From Rothia sp035916755 (GTDB lineage: Bacteria; Actinomycetota; Actinomycetes; Actinomycetales; Micrococcaceae): a DNA stretch of 64,000 bases. The notes below the pieces were generated by a model. It did no database searches. It worked only from the letters and a program-made list of their open reading frames with translations, and was not told where the DNA came from. A program made the translations under genes and the position numbers. The stretch spans positions 124,001 through 188,000 of the forward strand of contig NZ_JAYWIX010000006.1 of assembly GCF_035916755.1 (NCBI RefSeq), given 5' to 3'. Of this stretch, positions 43,399 through 52,311 are shown in pieces; within the stretch, counting starts at the first letter, position 1; each line of letters opens with the position of its first letter.

Positions 43399-44952
43399 CT
43401 ACGCCGCCAGCAGGGGCAGACGCACCGTAAAATCGGTACGGCCGGGGCGGGAAACCACATCGATAGACCCCCCGTGGGCTTCCACGATGGCCTTGGCGAT
43501 GGGAAGGCCCAGCCCGGTGGTGCCGTCGGAGCCGGAGCGGGCAGCGTCCGCCCGCGTAAAGCGGTCGAAGATCTTGCTCTTGAACTCGGGGGCAATGCCG
43601 GGGCCGTTGTCACTCACGCTCATGATGGCCTCGCGGCCGCTGGCAGAAATCGACAGGGATGCGGTCACCGTGGTGCCCTCATCCGTGTGTTTCCGGGCAT
43701 TCGACAGCAGGTTCAGCAGCACCTGCTGCAGCTGAGAGCGATCGCCGCGCACCTCCACCACGTCCTCGGGCAGGTTGAGCTGCCAGATATGAGAGGGGGC
43801 TGCCACCTGCAGGTCCATGACGTTTTCTACCAGTAGTTCGGTCAGGTCTACCTCGGTCATCTCGGGCTCGCGCCCCTCATCCAAGCGGGCCAGCAGAAGC
43901 AGGTCGTCGACCAGGCGCGACATGCGTTCGGTCTGCGAGTTCACGCGCTCTAGGGAAATCTTACCCTGGTCGGTGAGGGTTTCGGTCCAGCGAATCATAT
44001 CCGCATAACCCTTGATAGCCGCCAGGGGCGTCCGCAGCTCGTGGGAGGCGTCCGCCACGAATACCCGCATCTGCTCTTCGGTGCGCGAGCGCGCTTCGAG
44101 GGCCGACTGTACGTTGTCTAGAAGCTGGTTGAGGGCGTACCCCACCGCGCCTACTTCGTCGCCGGGGTGGGCGTCCGCGGGCTGTACGCGGGTGGCCTCG
44201 GGCAGGGTTTCGAGGGCCAAGTCCATGTGGGCGACGCCTGCTGCGACCTGTGAGACCCGCTCAAGGGGTTGCATGGTGCGGCGGATAATCCAGGAGCCCA
44301 GCACACCGGCACCGATCATCACGGCAACCGAGCCAGCAGCGATCACAGCTACCAGCACAGCGAGGGTGCGGCGGGTTTCTGCCAGGGGTACACCGGTGAC
44401 GATGACGCCCTCGCTGACCGGGTTATCCTGCATGACAACCAGATATTCACCCACCTCTAGGTCTACTTCAACGGTGCCATCAGAGGTAGAAAGCGCCAGC
44501 AGGGTCTGTTGGTCGGCCTCGCTGAGGGTCTGGGTGGAGCCGACCGAGTCGAGCATGCCCGCCACCACAGTTTGGCCGTTGGCGGTGCAGAGGCTCAGGG
44601 TGCCGGGGCCCTGGCCGGGAGCATCAAGAGTGGTGCGACCGTCGAACTGCTGGCAGCCATCTGCTTCCGCTTCACCAGTTTGACCCCCTATGCCACCGGG
44701 CTTGAAAGCCACAGCACGGTGGGCTGCTTCATCGAGCTGACCGTAGGCGCGTTCCATCAGGGAGCTAGAGAGTGCCCAGTAGCTGGAAACACCGATGATG
44801 AGGCAGGCGATGCCCAGCATGGTCACCAGAATAGCGATGAGCTTGGTGCGCAGGTGGGGGGCGGTGCGCAGCCCGGTGGGGGCTGCGTCCTGGGCTTGCT
44901 CCTGCCCCGAAACGGGCGCAGGGCTGCCCGCAGGCTGTGAAGATACTGCCAT
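43399..44952 (-). CDS. Sensor histidine kinase (MprB-like)
   Basis: A 517-residue membrane kinase. Two membrane segments (about residues 37-60 and 195-217) flank an extracytoplasmic sensor domain of about 130 residues. A HAMP segment follows, then the HisKA motif FVADASHELRTPLAAIKGYA with His304 as the phosphorylation site. ATP-binding boxes are LLNLLSNARKHTDE (N), VSDNGPGIAPEF (G1) and TTGLGLPIAKAIVEAHGG (G2). It is co-transcribed with its response regulator (5-bp gap) and two crcB genes. The signal is unknown; cell-envelope stress is usual for MprB-like kinases. Confidence 0.93.
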   Translation of the reverse strand: MAVSSQPAGSPAPVSGQEQAQDAAPTGLRTAPHLRTKLIAILVTMLGIACLIIGVSSYWALSSSLMERAYGQLDEAAHRAVAFKPGGIGGQTGEAEADGCQQFDGRTTLDAPGQGPGTLSLCTANGQTVVAGMLDSVGSTQTLSEADQQTLLALSTSDGTVEVDLEVGEYLVVMQDNPVSEGVIVTGVPLAETRRTLAVLVAVIAAGSVAVMIGAGVLGSWIIRRTMQPLERVSQVAAGVAHMDLALETLPEATRVQPADAHPGDEVGAVGYALNQLLDNVQSALEARSRTEEQMRVFVADASHELRTPLAAIKGYADMIRWTETLTDQGKISLERVNSQTERMSRLVDDLLLLARLDEGREPEMTEVDLTELLVENVMDLQVAAPSHIWQLNLPEDVVEVRGDRSQLQQVLLNLLSNARKHTDEGTTVTASLSISASGREAIMSVSDNGPGIAPEFKSKIFDRFTRADAARSGSDGTTGLGLPIAKAIVEAHGGSIDVVSRPGRTDFTVRLPLLAA

Positions 44953-44957
44953 GAGCC

Positions 44958-45704
<747 letters not shown>

Positions 45705-45954
45705 ACTTCTAAGGGTAGCTAACAGCGGGAGTTTAGGGGTACCTTGACCGCTATTTGGGGTCTTTGGGGGCTGTTTTCACAGGCGATTCTTATGCGTGTG
45801 TGAGCGGGAGCAAGCCGGGTGTGGGTCTGTCTTGTATGAGCAAGTGAGAGAACATTTAGTGTCAGTGGGATGACACAGAGATGTAATGTTTCACAAAGAC
45901 CTGCCTTTATGAGCACCGCGGGTTTATTTCCTTAGCTTCATCGGGTAGAGTTTT
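45705..45954. other. Intergenic region upstream of the response regulator
   Basis: About 250 bp with no convincing gene. It should carry the promoter of the minus-strand two-component/crcB operon and, to the right, that of the candidate RNA. No clear riboswitch structure was recognised. Confidence 0.4.
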
Positions 45955-46150
45955 GAGCAGGCTGTCAATTGTTTATTTTTGAAGAAACTTTATGACGGGT
46001 TGCCTAGAGGCTTTCTAAGTTTGAGTTGAATGAACCACCTCGCAACTCGTTAGACGGGCTCGCGTTGATGGTTGTGGTTCCCCTCAGCGCGGGCCTCTCT
46101 ACAGCAAAGGGTCTTGCCCCGCAGATGCGGGAGCAAGACCCTTTCTTTTT
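45955..46150 (+). ncRNA. Candidate structured noncoding RNA with its own terminator
   Basis: The plus strand here carries no gene, yet it ends in a textbook terminator (46106-46150). Two further stems precede it: 45995-46003 pairs with 46042-46050 over 9 bp, allowing one G-U, and 46052-46066 pairs with 46086-46100 over about 13 of 15 positions. A possible -10 box TAGAGT is at 45946-45951. Three consecutive stems upstream of a T-run, with no reading frame, fit a small RNA of 150-190 nt. The family is not recognised and the 5' end is uncertain. Confidence 0.5.
46106..46150 (+). terminator. Rho-independent terminator of the candidate RNA
   Basis: A perfect 12-bp stem (AAAGGGTCTTGC at 46106-46117, its complement at 46133-46144) encloses a smaller CCGC/GCGG stem and is followed by CTTTTT. 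No plus-strand gene precedes it for 1.4 kb or more, and BrnQ on the other strand ends 33 bp beyond. Confidence 0.85.
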
Positions 46151-46182
46151 GCCCTCACACAGGGGCGGGTACGGTGCCCGAC

Positions 46183-47520
46183 TTAGCGGGCGGACGCGCG
46201 GCGGTGCTGTACCAGGTCGATAGCGGCGCCGATGAGGGCGGCAACCAGGGTGGGAACGAACCAACCCAGATCGTAAGCGTGAGCGGGTGCCCAGCCGATG
46301 AGGGGCTCGATGACGTTTGAGCCAAGACCCTGGGAGTTAAGGGTCATGAGCAGGGCCCACACGACCGAAACCAGCAGGGCGAAGCGGTGGGTGAGGTTCA
46401 TCCAGGGCGCACGCAGGGCGGCCTCAAGGAGGGTAAGGACGACCAGGGTCAGGGCCGGCGGGTAAAGGGTGGTGATGATGGGAATGGCGAAGCTCATCAA
46501 CCCTTCAAGGCCGAAGGACGCAAGCACGAAGGCAATCAGGGTGAAGATGATAGCCCAGGTGCGGTAGGAGACCGAGGGGACCAGCTTATTGAAGAAGGAG
46601 CTGGTCGCACCGATGAGACCCACCGAGGTGGTCAGGCAGGCCAGCAGCACGATGAGGCCGAAGACGACGGCGCCGGGGCCGCCCATAGTCTGGGCTGCGG
46701 CGTCGGTGAGCAGGGCTGCGCCGTCCTTGTAGCCCTGGCCGTCCGCGATGTGCTCGCCAATGTAGCCCAGGCCCAGGTAGACCGCACCCAGCAGTACGCC
46801 GGCAATACCGCCTGCCAGGGCGACGCTACGGAGCATTTCGGTGCGTCCGCTGATGCCCTTTTCGCGCAGGGAGGCAATCACGATGATGCCGAAGGCTAGG
46901 CCAGCTAGAGAGTCCATGGTCATGTAGCCGTTGACGAAGCCGGTGGCAAAAGCGCCGCTGGCGTAGTCTTCAGTCGGTGCGGCCGAGGGGGTACGCAGGG
47001 TAATGAAGCTCATGACGACTAGCACGCCCAGCAGGATTACCAGGGCGGGGGTCAGGTACTTGCCCAGGCTGTCAACGATGCCGGTGGGGTTCATGGCCAG
47101 CAGGTAGGAGACTCCAAAGAAGACGGCAGAGAAGATAAGGGTGGGCACCATGCCGTCCACCGACAGGTAGGGGTCTACCGCCATGGCGTAGCTGACGGTG
47201 CCGGTGCGCGGCAGGGCGTAGAGGGCGCCGATGGAGAGGTAGACCAGGGGCGGGAAGAGCAGGGCGAAGATTTTTCCGCCGCGGCCCGCCAAATCTTGCA
47301 GATCGCGGCCGGTGACGGCGAGGGCGATAACAGCCAAGATAGGCATGAGGACGCCGGTCACCAGGAAGCCTGTGATGGCGGGGGTGAAGTTTTCACCGGC
47401 TTCTGCACCGAGCATGGCGGGGAAGATGAGGTTGCCTGCGCCGAAGAACATGGAGAACAGCATGAGGGCTGTGACCACGATGCTGATGAGCGGTGATGAT
47501 TTAGTGGGTGTTGAGTTCAT
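46183..47520 (-). CDS. brnQ: Branched-chain amino acid transport system II carrier (BrnQ)
   Basis: A 445-residue LIVCS-family sodium- or proton-coupled importer of Leu, Ile and Val. The opening ALMLFSMFFGAGNLIFPAMLG near residue 18 is the family hallmark, and about 12 hydrophobic segments follow, including FGLIVLLACLTTSVGLIGATSSFF. Length is typical. It is transcribed divergently from the LicT-like antiterminator with 150 bp between, and terminates toward the candidate RNA. Confidence 0.93.
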   Translation of the reverse strand: MNSTPTKSSPLISIVVTALMLFSMFFGAGNLIFPAMLGAEAGENFTPAITGFLVTGVLMPILAVIALAVTGRDLQDLAGRGGKIFALLFPPLVYLSIGALYALPRTGTVSYAMAVDPYLSVDGMVPTLIFSAVFFGVSYLLAMNPTGIVDSLGKYLTPALVILLGVLVVMSFITLRTPSAAPTEDYASGAFATGFVNGYMTMDSLAGLAFGIIVIASLREKGISGRTEMLRSVALAGGIAGVLLGAVYLGLGYIGEHIADGQGYKDGAALLTDAAAQTMGGPGAVVFGLIVLLACLTTSVGLIGATSSFFNKLVPSVSYRTWAIIFTLIAFVLASFGLEGLMSFAIPIITTLYPPALTLVVLTLLEAALRAPWMNLTHRFALLVSVVWALLMTLNSQGLGSNVIEPLIGWAPAHAYDLGWFVPTLVAALIGAAIDLVQHRRASAR

Positions 47521-47672
47521 AGGTTCGGGTAATTCTCTATTTGTACGAAAGGCTTAGTTTACTCCTCTTTATTGGGCAGGTTGCGGGCGCGTGGGGCCCG
47601 CGGGTGGCGGCGGGTCGGTAGACTGGTAAGGATATTCGCGCGTTTGTGTGTCTGAGACAAAAGGGGGTCACG

Positions 47673-48524
47673 TTGCGCATTTCACGTATTTATAACAACA
47701 ATGTGGCTCTGGCTCAGGCCTATACGGGCGAGCAGATGGTGGTTATCGGTCGCGGCTTAGCGTTTGGTAAGCGCAAGGGCGATATGGTTGACCCCACCCT
47801 CATTGAGCAGACCTTCGTGCCGGAGCACGGCACTCCCGATGAGACTCTGGCGGGGTCGCTGGCGAAGATTCCCTCTGAGATTCTGGGCCTGGCCACCGAG
47901 CTTGAGTTTTTGGTTAAGGCCGAGGGTATTACCATTTCCCATTCCTTTATTGTTCCGGTGGCTGACCATATTAGTTATGCGGTGGTTCGGGCCCGCGAGG
48001 GGCTGGCGGTGGATTACCCGCTGGCTCTGGAGGTGTCTCAGCTCTACCCGCAGGAGGTCCGATTTGGCCACCGGGCACTGGAGCTAGTCAAGGAGCGTCT
48101 GGGGATTGAGCTGCCTGAGATTGAGGCGATCCCCCTGGCCATGCACCTGGTGAATTCGCAGTTTGCCTCGGAAGATATGGGCGGTACCTACCGCATGACC
48201 GAGGTCTTTGCCCAGATTTTTGAGGTGATTGGGGCCGGCTTTGGCGGCCCGGTGGACCGGTCATTGATGAGCGCTGCCCGTTTCGTCACGCATCTGCGCT
48301 ATCTCTTTGTGCGCGCGGGCGCTGCCCAAACCACGGACGCGGGCACCAGCGTCCCCCTGCTCCTTGAGAGTTTGAAGGACGCCCATCCCCGCGCCTTTGC
48401 TGCGGCGGTGAAGGTAAAGCTGGTGCTTGAGATGCATCTGGAGCAGAACCTGACCGATGATGAGCTGACCTATCTGACGATTCATATCGCCCGCCTGGCC
48501 CGCGACCAGTACGGAACCTCCTAG
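47673..48524 (+). CDS. licT: BglG/LicT-family transcription antiterminator
   Basis: A 283-residue RNA-binding antiterminator. The N-terminal CAT domain starts LRISRIYNNNVALAQ, with the dimer motif VVIGRGLAFGKRKGD; two PTS-regulation domains follow, with His residues in RFGHRALELVKERLG, IPLAMHLVNSQF and TIHIARLARDQYG. Start is taken at TTG 47673, spaced five bases after AAGGGGG; an upstream ATG at 47646 would add nine residues that do not fit the family. Such proteins prevent termination at RAT sites in beta-glucoside or sucrose PTS operons. No PTS gene is adjacent, so the target lies elsewhere. Confidence 0.88.
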   Translation: MRISRIYNNNVALAQAYTGEQMVVIGRGLAFGKRKGDMVDPTLIEQTFVPEHGTPDETLAGSLAKIPSEILGLATELEFLVKAEGITISHSFIVPVADHISYAVVRAREGLAVDYPLALEVSQLYPQEVRFGHRALELVKERLGIELPEIEAIPLAMHLVNSQFASEDMGGTYRMTEVFAQIFEVIGAGFGGPVDRSLMSAARFVTHLRYLFVRAGAAQTTDAGTSVPLLLESLKDAHPRAFAAAVKVKLVLEMHLEQNLTDDELTYLTIHIARLARDQYGTS

Positions 48525-48531
48525 CGGCGTC

Positions 48532-48592
48532 CACCCTATTCTTTCTCTCTTCACCCCGAGATAATCCCTAGGGTCATGAGAGAAAGAGTAGG
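48532..48592. repeat. 61-bp direct repeat, left copy
   Basis: This stretch is identical over all 61 positions to 49649-49709. Each copy is also palindromic at its ends: 15-bp arms at 48535-48549 and 48578-48592 with one mismatch, and CCCTAGGG near the centre. The copies flank the AbiEi/DUF559-type gene, whose stop codon begins 2 bp inside. No T-run follows the palindrome, so it is not an ordinary terminator. Confidence 0.95.
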
Positions 48593-48593
48593 G

Positions 48594-49517
48594 TCATTGG
48601 CCTGTTACCCGGACGCCGAGGTGACGCAATCTCGAGATCAACAGTTCCGGGCGCTGTGCCAGGTCACCCCAGGTGGCACGGATAACCGTCCACCCCGCCA
48701 GTTCTAGTTCCCGTTGCCGCAGCGCATCATTGCGTAACTGCTCATCGGTTGCCCGGTAGGCTCCGTAGTACTTATGCAGACCGTCCACCTCAAGAAGCAG
48801 CTTGAGGTGGGGCCAGGCAAAATCAGCACGGCACAGGCGCCCGGACGGGGTAACGATTTCAAACTGTTGAACAGGCTGTTCGATACCTCCTTGATAGAAG
48901 CGAAGCCTGGCAAAAGATTCTAGAGGGGACTCGCTCAGCGGGCTCATCAGCGCAGCCACAACACGTAATTTCTGGGAGCCTCGCCCCTCACAGTGTTCGA
49001 GCTCTTCTCGCGCAGTGTTGAGTTCAAGATTCCCGTGTTTTAAAAAGAAATCTGCGATAGCTAGCGACTCCTGCAGAGGCATGGTTTTTCCGCAGTCTAT
49101 GACGGTTGTGAGCGGGTTCGTGACTTTAACTCCGCCTAAATCAGTAGCCAGGGAGCATTCTTTTACCTTATGGCTATGCAGGATTGCCTGCGGGTGCCCC
49201 GACTTATTGATACCCAAGAGGGAGAGGTGCACTTTAGGGGGTAGGGCCATCAGCGGAGCACCCCACAGCAGGGCGGCTGACTGATGACTCACTACGGCTG
49301 TGGGGCGGGTTTTTTGCAGGGCTACCGTCACAGCTTTGGCTCGGTCGCTGCCTGTGCAGTGTCGTGCGATATCACCTTTGAGATAGACCCCGCGGGTCAG
49401 GCGTATAAGCTCGCCTCTACGGTGCTTCGCACTGATGAGGTTGTTACTCATGCCCGATTCTTTGAGTTCACGGTGAGTGTGCATCGCTGAACAGATGTGT
49501 GAGAGGTTGAGTTCCAT
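48594..49517 (-). CDS. Solitary AbiEi-like / DUF559 (Vsr-fold nuclease-like) protein
   Basis: A 307-residue protein from the likely ATG at 49517; a longer frame to 49622 adds 35 residues. The N-terminal ~60 residues form an AbiEi-type winged helix (THRELKESGMSNNLISAKHR then LIRLTRGVYLKG). The C-terminal ~100 residues match the DUF559 PD-(D/E)XK-like fold, with RADFAWPHLKLLLEVDGLHK carrying the Asp and Glu-x-Asp residues expected at a metal site, then LELAGWTVIRATWGDLAQRP. AbiEi proteins are usually antitoxins of type IV systems, but no AbiEii partner is adjacent. It is enclosed by perfect 61-bp direct repeats, suggesting acquisition as a unit. Confidence 0.75.
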   Translation of the reverse strand: MELNLSHICSAMHTHRELKESGMSNNLISAKHRRGELIRLTRGVYLKGDIARHCTGSDRAKAVTVALQKTRPTAVVSHQSAALLWGAPLMALPPKVHLSLLGINKSGHPQAILHSHKVKECSLATDLGGVKVTNPLTTVIDCGKTMPLQESLAIADFFLKHGNLELNTAREELEHCEGRGSQKLRVVAALMSPLSESPLESFARLRFYQGGIEQPVQQFEIVTPSGRLCRADFAWPHLKLLLEVDGLHKYYGAYRATDEQLRNDALRQRELELAGWTVIRATWGDLAQRPELLISRLRHLGVRVTGQ

Positions 49518-49648
49518 GCCGCTACTGTGGCAAAAAGGTTCGGGGGCTTCAAGTGACCCTATTTGAGCCTGTGGATAACCCTTATTTTCGCTCGTCAGAT
49601 GCCTGTGGACAAGAAGACACAAGATGGCCTCTGCATCGTCACAAAGAA

Positions 49649-49709
49649 CACCCTATTCTTTCTCTCTTCACCCCGAGATAATCCCTAGGGTCATGAGAGA
49701 AAGAGTAGG
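49649..49709. repeat. 61-bp direct repeat, right copy
   Basis: Identical to 48532-48592. It lies 132 bp upstream of the AbiEi-like start codon and 110 bp upstream of the flavin monooxygenase. The two copies are 1,117 bp apart, start to start. Confidence 0.95.
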
Positions 49710-49818
49710 CTGCAGAAGCCGCGCGCCACCCCACACCCCCAAAATACTTTACAAGGAAAGTTTTTAGGAGTAGATTAAAAACATCGAAACAACAACACCA
49801 CCTCGAAAGGTCACCACC

Positions 49819-50904
49819 ATGCAGTTCGGCATCTTCTCCGTCGGCGACGTCACTATGGACCCCACCACCGGCAAGACCCCCAGCGAATACGAGCGCCAAA
49901 AGGCCATCGTTGAAATTGCCAAGAAGGCAGACGAAGTAGGCCTCGACGTCTTTGCCGTTGGCCAGCACCACAACCCGCCCTTCATCGCGTCCTCACCGAC
50001 CACCACCCTGGCCTACATCGCAGCCCAGACCAAGAACATCCTACTGTCGACCTCCACCACCCTGATCACCACCACCGACCCCGTGCGCATCGCCGAAGAC
50101 TACGGCACCCTGCAGCACCTGACCGACGGCCGCATGGACCTCATGTTGGGCCGCGGCAACACCGGCCCCGTCTATCCCTGGTTCGGCAAGGATATCCGCC
50201 AGGGCGTCAACCTGGCCATCGAGAACTACGCCCTGCTGCGCAAGCTCTGGAGCGAACAGGTGGTCAACTGGCAGGGCAACTTCCGTACCCCGCTCAACTC
50301 CTTCACCGCCACCCCGCAGCCCCTGGACGGCACCGCCCCCTTCGTCTGGCACGGCTCGATTCGCACTCCCGAAATCGCAGAGCAGGCCGCCTACTACGGT
50401 GACGGCTTCTTCCACAACAACATCTTCTGGAACAAGGAGCACACCCAGCAGATGATCAACCTCTACCGCGAGCGCTACGAGCACTACGGCCACGGCACCG
50501 CCGAGCAGGCCATCGTGGGCCTGGGCGGGCAGGTCTTCATGAGCAAGAATTCCCAGGACGCCGTTGCTAAGTTCCGCCCCTACTTCGACAACGCTCCGGT
50601 CTATGGCGGCGGCCCTTCTCTAGAAGATTTTGCTGACCAGACCCCGCTGACCGTGGGTTCACCCCAGCAGGTCATTGAGAAGACCCTGTCCTTCCGCGAC
50701 TACGCCGGTGACTACCAGCGTCAGCTCTTCCTGATGGACCACGCAGGCCTGCCCCTCAAGGAGGTTCTGAACCAGATTGACATGCTGGGTGAGCAGGTTG
50801 TGCCCGTGTTGCGCGAGGAGTTCGCTAAGCTGCGCGCCGCCGGTGTGCCCGAGGCCCCCGTCCACCCCCGCTACGCTGCCCACCTGGCTGAGCAGGGTAA
50901 GTAG
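49819..50904 (+). CDS. LLM-class flavin-dependent oxidoreductase
   Basis: A 361-residue TIM-barrel flavoprotein of the bacterial luciferase-like family. It starts MQFGIFSVGDVTMDPTTGKT and has AKKADEVGLDVFAVGQHH near residue 33, the RGNTGPVYPWFGKDIRQG segment and the C-terminal TVGSPQQVIEKTLSFRDYAG. Sequence and context fit the CE1758 group, which pairs with an FMN reductase. Here the reductase gene just downstream is decayed, so reduced flavin must come from elsewhere, perhaps the flavin reductase at 37.4 kb. GAAAGGTCACC precedes the ATG. Confidence 0.9.
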   Translation: MQFGIFSVGDVTMDPTTGKTPSEYERQKAIVEIAKKADEVGLDVFAVGQHHNPPFIASSPTTTLAYIAAQTKNILLSTSTTLITTTDPVRIAEDYGTLQHLTDGRMDLMLGRGNTGPVYPWFGKDIRQGVNLAIENYALLRKLWSEQVVNWQGNFRTPLNSFTATPQPLDGTAPFVWHGSIRTPEIAEQAAYYGDGFFHNNIFWNKEHTQQMINLYRERYEHYGHGTAEQAIVGLGGQVFMSKNSQDAVAKFRPYFDNAPVYGGGPSLEDFADQTPLTVGSPQQVIEKTLSFRDYAGDYQRQLFLMDHAGLPLKEVLNQIDMLGEQVVPVLREEFAKLRAAGVPEAPVHPRYAAHLAEQGK

Positions 50905-50915
50905 GGGGGAGACCC

Positions 50916-51195
50916 ATGAACACTCCTTCTATCGTTGTTGTCACGGCAGGTTTGGGCGAGCCGTCCACCACTGCCCTGGATCAGGTGGGGGGGGAGGCCG
51001 ACGCCCTCATCGTGGTCACCTCGGTCTTCAAGGCAGCAGGCAGTTCAGGACGCCAACACCGGCTCCTTCTTCGGCATTCTTGAGAAAGAGCGGGGCGGCC
51101 AGGCACCTGCGGCAGCCTATAAGGCCCCGGGGCTAGAAGCCCTGACGGTCACCCCTTTTGAGGAATTACCGAAACGGAATACACCGGGCGCCTAA
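50916..51195 (+). pseudogene. Decayed NAD(P)H-dependent FMN reductase (CE1759 type)
   Basis: From the ATG at 50916 the frame reads MNTPSIVVVTAGLGEPSTTA and EADALIVVTSVFKAAGSSG, typical of the first strand and P-loop of these ~200-residue reductases, then hits a stop after about 55 residues. A different frame continues with NTGSFFGILEKERGG and LEALTVTPFEELPKR, like the family C-terminus. Most of the middle is missing. This looks like an internal deletion plus frameshift. Twelve bases separate it from the monooxygenase stop, so the two were one operon. Confidence 0.7.
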
Positions 51196-51461
51196 AGGGC
51201 AGCCTACCGGTACAGCACTGGTGGGGAGGGTAGAAGCCCTCCCCGCCATTCTTTAAGGTGTCTAAATTTTTGCATTTTCGTCCCGCAACTAAAACGGCGT
51301 CCTAGCTGGTGAGCGCCAGAGCACCCGTTAACCCGTCTTAATATTTCCCACATATATTCCATACAGGTGACACTGCGCGTTAGGCTGGCACCAGATAGAG
51401 ATTTTCTGCGAAAGTCTCCTGAACCACACCTACCCACCCGGTAGAGAGGAGAGGAGGTTCT

Positions 51462-51971
51462 ATGGGAACAGCCCCCACACCGGCTCGCTTCACCAAAGAA
51501 CAGGAAAATCTGTGGAAGATTTACACCAATACTTTAGAGACCCTCAACCTGCACCTCGATAGGTGCCTCAAAGAAGAGGTGAAAATCAAGCTGGCAGACT
51601 ACAGGATTCTGGCAGCCATCATAGACTCACCACAGAATGATTCCACCGACACCCACCCCGTCGTGCGCATGCGCGACCTAGCCCGCGCCACCAACGTTTC
51701 AGCGTCACGGCTGACCTACCAGATTGACGTGCTAGAGAAAAACGGCTGGGTTACCAAGGTTTCTGTGCCCGGCGATAAGCGGGGCAAGGGCGTGATTATC
51801 ACCCAGCAGGGCCAGCAGGTCTACAGAGAGGCCACCCCGGTCTACACCCGCGAAGTACAGCGCGCAGTCTTTGAGGGGATGGATTCCACCACTGCCCGGG
51901 CCCTGGCCCACTTTTCCCGCAGTGTGCTCGGCAAGGTTGCCCACCCCGAGCGCAAGCGGGTAAGAGCCTAG
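51462..51971 (+). CDS. MarR-family transcriptional regulator
   Basis: A 169-residue winged-helix regulator. The recognition region is RMRDLARATNVSASRLTYQI followed by LEKNGWVTKVSVPGDKRGKG, where the DxR-type wing motif DKRG is present near residue 106. N- and C-terminal helices form the dimer interface. AGGAGG precedes the ATG. It lies on the same strand downstream of the decayed FMN reductase, with 266 bp between, and may control the monooxygenase in response to a phenolic or electrophilic ligand. Confidence 0.88.
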   Translation: MGTAPTPARFTKEQENLWKIYTNTLETLNLHLDRCLKEEVKIKLADYRILAAIIDSPQNDSTDTHPVVRMRDLARATNVSASRLTYQIDVLEKNGWVTKVSVPGDKRGKGVIITQQGQQVYREATPVYTREVQRAVFEGMDSTTARALAHFSRSVLGKVAHPERKRVRA

Positions 51972-51979
51972 AAGATACA

Positions 51980-52013
51980 CGAGGGGCGGACGCTTAGAAG
52001 CGTCCGCCCCTCG
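51980..52013. terminator. Terminator built from an inverted pair of GCGTCCGC
   Basis: A perfect 16-bp stem: CGAGGGGCGGACGCTT at 51980-51995 and its complement at 51998-52013. Each arm contains one copy of the overabundant word (51986-51993 and 52000-52007). It is followed by TCTTTGC on the plus strand and lies after the MarR gene. Confidence 0.85.
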
Positions 52014-52055
52014 TCTTTGCTCTGCCAGTAGGCAGAGCAAAAAAAATTTTAGACT

Positions 52056-52292
52056 TTACTGCTGGTCAGCAGAACCGGACTTCTGACCCTTGGGGATGAC
52101 CCCAATCCGCTGCGCCTTGTAGAGCTGCTCGCGGTTGGCCAGTACAACCAGGGCCAGGGCATTGAGGGCCAAACCGATAATGAAAATAATCCAGCCAATC
52201 ACCATCAGGGCAGTACCGCTGAGGATTGCACCAACAATCAGGGCAGCAACCGAAACTAGGTAAGCGGGGGAGAGAAGAAAGCGGGTATCCAT
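52056..52292 (-). CDS. Small membrane protein, tandem paralog 1
   Basis: A 78-residue protein starting MDTRFLLSPAYLVSVAALIV, with two membrane segments at about residues 10-29 and 33-55 and a basic C-terminus. It is clearly related to the next gene upstream, which begins MDTKDLSPAYFTSLAALFAG, so the two are a tandem duplication. The ATG at 52292 is preceded by GAGAGGACCC. No function is known. Confidence 0.75.
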   Translation of the reverse strand: MDTRFLLSPAYLVSVAALIVGAILSGTALMVIGWIIFIIGLALNALALVVLANREQLYKAQRIGVIPKGQKSGSADQQ

Positions 52293-52311
52293 GGGGGTCC
52301 TCTCGGTGGTT

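Noticed and set aside
42700..43400. Fluoride (crcB) riboswitch before the crcB genes
   Set aside because: The crcB genes are 3 and 9 bp from their upstream genes, leaving no room for the aptamer, and no matching motif was seen.
45955..46150. 6C RNA or SRP RNA
   Set aside because: The loops lack runs of six cytosines, and the conserved SRP GGAAGG-type tetraloop motif is absent.
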